Assembly (NCBI GenBank): GCA_029266815.1
Contig: JAQSWC010000009.1
Span: 1 to 14,006, forward strand
From: Paucimonas sp.
GTDB taxonomy: Bacteria > Pseudomonadota > Gammaproteobacteria > Burkholderiales > Burkholderiaceae_D
Direction of reading: 5' to 3'
Length of the DNA: 14,006 nt
Shown: piece after piece, positions 12,978-14,006 of the stretch
Layout: each line of letters starts with the position of its first letter
Numbering within the stretch: position 1 is the first letter of the stretch
Program-made: the position numbers and the translations under genes
Notes under the pieces: generated by a model
Seen by the model: the letters and a program-made list of their open reading frames with translations, nothing else
Database searches by the model: none
What the model was told of the DNA's origin: nothing

Positions 12978-14006
12978 ATGGGAACCTTACGCGACTGGCA
13001 TCATGATGCGCGCGCCCGCAAGGCGGCACAGACAGTCATGGTCCTGCTTCTGATTGCGTTTCCCTTCGTTGCTTCGCAATTCGGCAATTCGTGGGTGCGC
13101 ATCATGGACCTGGCACTGCTGTACATCATGCTGGCCCTGGGGCTGAACATCGTGGTCGGTTTCGCGGGACTGCTCGACCTGGGCTATATCGCCTTCTATG
13201 CCATTGGCGCCTACATGACGGCGCTGCTCGCTTCGCCGCAATTCGCCACGCTGCTCGAGTCATTCGTGAATGCCTATCCCGCGGTCGGCCACGCGCTGAT
13301 TACATTCTTCGGGCCTGAGATCGCGCGGGACGGCATCCACCTTTCAGTATGGATCATCGTCCCGCTGGGCGCGCTCCTCGCCGCCCTGTTCGGCATCCTT
13401 CTCGGCACGCCCACCTTGAAACTGCGCGGCGACTACCTTGCTGTCGTGACCCTGGGTTTCGGCGAGATCATCCGCATCTTCATGAATAACCTGAACGCCC
13501 CGGTCAATATCACCAACGGTCCGCAGGGCATCAACATGATCGACCCGATCCGCGTGTTCGGCGTGTCGCTTGCAGGCGAAGCCGGTTCGCGGGCGACGGT
13601 GCATATCGGCCCCTTGTCGATGCCCTCCGTGAATGCCTATTACTTTCTCTTTCTTGGCCTGTGCGTGCTGACGATCTTCATTACCAACCGCCTTCAACAT
13701 TCCCGCCTGGGACGCGCGTGGGTGGCGATTCGCGAGGATGAAGTCGCGGCCAAGGCGATGGGCATCAACACCCGCAACATGAAGTTGCTTGCCTTCGCAA
13801 TGGGCGCATCGTTCGGCGGCGTTGCAGGCGCCATGTTCGCTTCCTTCCAGGGTTTCGTGTCGCCGGAATCGTTTTCGCTGATGGAATCGATTGTCGTGCT
13901 GGCGATGGTGGTGCTCGGCGGAATCGGCCATATTCCCGGCGTGGTCGTGGGCGGCATCATCCTCGCGGCGTTGCCCGAAGTCCTGCGCCACATCGTCAAT
14001 CCGGTG
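12978..14006 (+). CDS. livM: Branched-chain amino acid ABC transporter, permease LivM (3' end outside window)
   Basis: The frame starting ATG 12978 stays open for 343 codons to the window edge, so the gene is truncated only by the window. AAGGA (12968-12972), overlapping the livH stop, serves as ribosome-binding site. The product begins MGTLRDWHHDARARK, then has helices and the LivM signature LALGLNIVVGFAGLLDLGYI. Further features are TPTLKLRGDYLAVVTLGFGE and GPQGI, the coupling loop LGRAWVAIREDEVAAKAMGI and VLGGIGHIPGVVVGG. A non-family-like stretch of about 30 residues (FATLLESFVNAYPAVGHALI and on) sits in a periplasmic loop. It pairs with LivH in the permease dimer. Genes for the ATPases LivG/LivF and a binding protein are expected downstream. 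Confidence 0.94.
   Translation, partial: MGTLRDWHHDARARKAAQTVMVLLLIAFPFVASQFGNSWVRIMDLALLYIMLALGLNIVVGFAGLLDLGYIAFYAIGAYMTALLASPQFATLLESFVNAYPAVGHALITFFGPEIARDGIHLSVWIIVPLGALLAALFGILLGTPTLKLRGDYLAVVTLGFGEIIRIFMNNLNAPVNITNGPQGINMIDPIRVFGVSLAGEAGSRATVHIGPLSMPSVNAYYFLFLGLCVLTIFITNRLQHSRLGRAWVAIREDEVAAKAMGINTRNMKLLAFAMGASFGGVAGAMFASFQGFVSPESFSLMESIVVLAMVVLGGIGHIPGVVVGGIILAALPEVLRHIVNPV

Noticed and set aside
13344..13991. 215-codon minus-strand frame opposite livM
   Set aside because: Its His/Asp/Arg-rich composition is the usual antisense image of a hydrophobic permease, and the plus strand is clearly LivM.

Overview
The window is a bacterial chromosome segment, mostly about 55-60 % GC by eye, tightly packed and largely housekeeping. 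Gene content and order point to a betaproteobacterium of the Burkholderiales, plausibly Oxalobacteraceae: radC-rpmB-rpmG, fkpB-ispH leading into livHM, purN with an RsmB-type methyltransferase, and a three-His-box desaturase. The family-level placement is inference from protein resemblance. I see no tRNA, rRNA, CRISPR array, insertion sequence or phage gene.

Layout. (1) 2-685: the C-terminal part of a gamma-glutamyltransferase whose start lies outside the window. (2) 781-1986: a patatin-like phospholipase with a possible leaderless promoter. (3) 1987-3090: an AT-rich intergenic stretch, then a small exported guanyl-specific ribonuclease of the RNase Sa/barnase class and, directly behind it, a barstar-type inhibitor, closed by a strong terminator. 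(4) 3127-6856: a very tight operon of purN, an RsmB/NOP RNA methyltransferase, an exported phospholipase D-type nuclease and an MscS-type channel, joined by ATGA, GTGA and 3-base junctions. (5) 6964-8216: a membrane fatty acid desaturase with a long helical C-terminal tail, then a terminator. (6) 8256-9188: a YcgR-like PilZ protein, convergent with rpmG and sharing a bidirectional terminator with it. (7) 9244-10511, minus strand: radC, rpmB, rpmG, with a good sigma-70 promoter in front of rpmB. (8) 10578-14006: fkpB, ispH, livH and livM, all plus strand; livM runs off the window end.

How the genes relate. The ribonuclease and barstar form a toxin/inhibitor pair in which an RNase destined for export is matched by a cytoplasmic antidote. 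The RNase and the sequence before it are clearly more AT-rich than the barstar and its neighbours, so the pair may have been assembled from parts of different age. The purN operon mixes purine synthesis, RNA modification, an exported nuclease and osmotic protection, so shared expression rather than shared pathway seems to hold it together. fkpB-ispH is a conserved pair. The livHM permeases behind it have no binding protein or ATPase gene in view; those are expected downstream.

The most interesting points are the RNase/barstar locus with its AT-rich leader and a candidate small ORF coupled to the RNase, the three-armed inverted repeat between barstar and purN, two promoters that would give leaderless mRNAs, a strong internal ribosome-binding site in the PilZ gene, and the transposase-like look of the desaturase tail.
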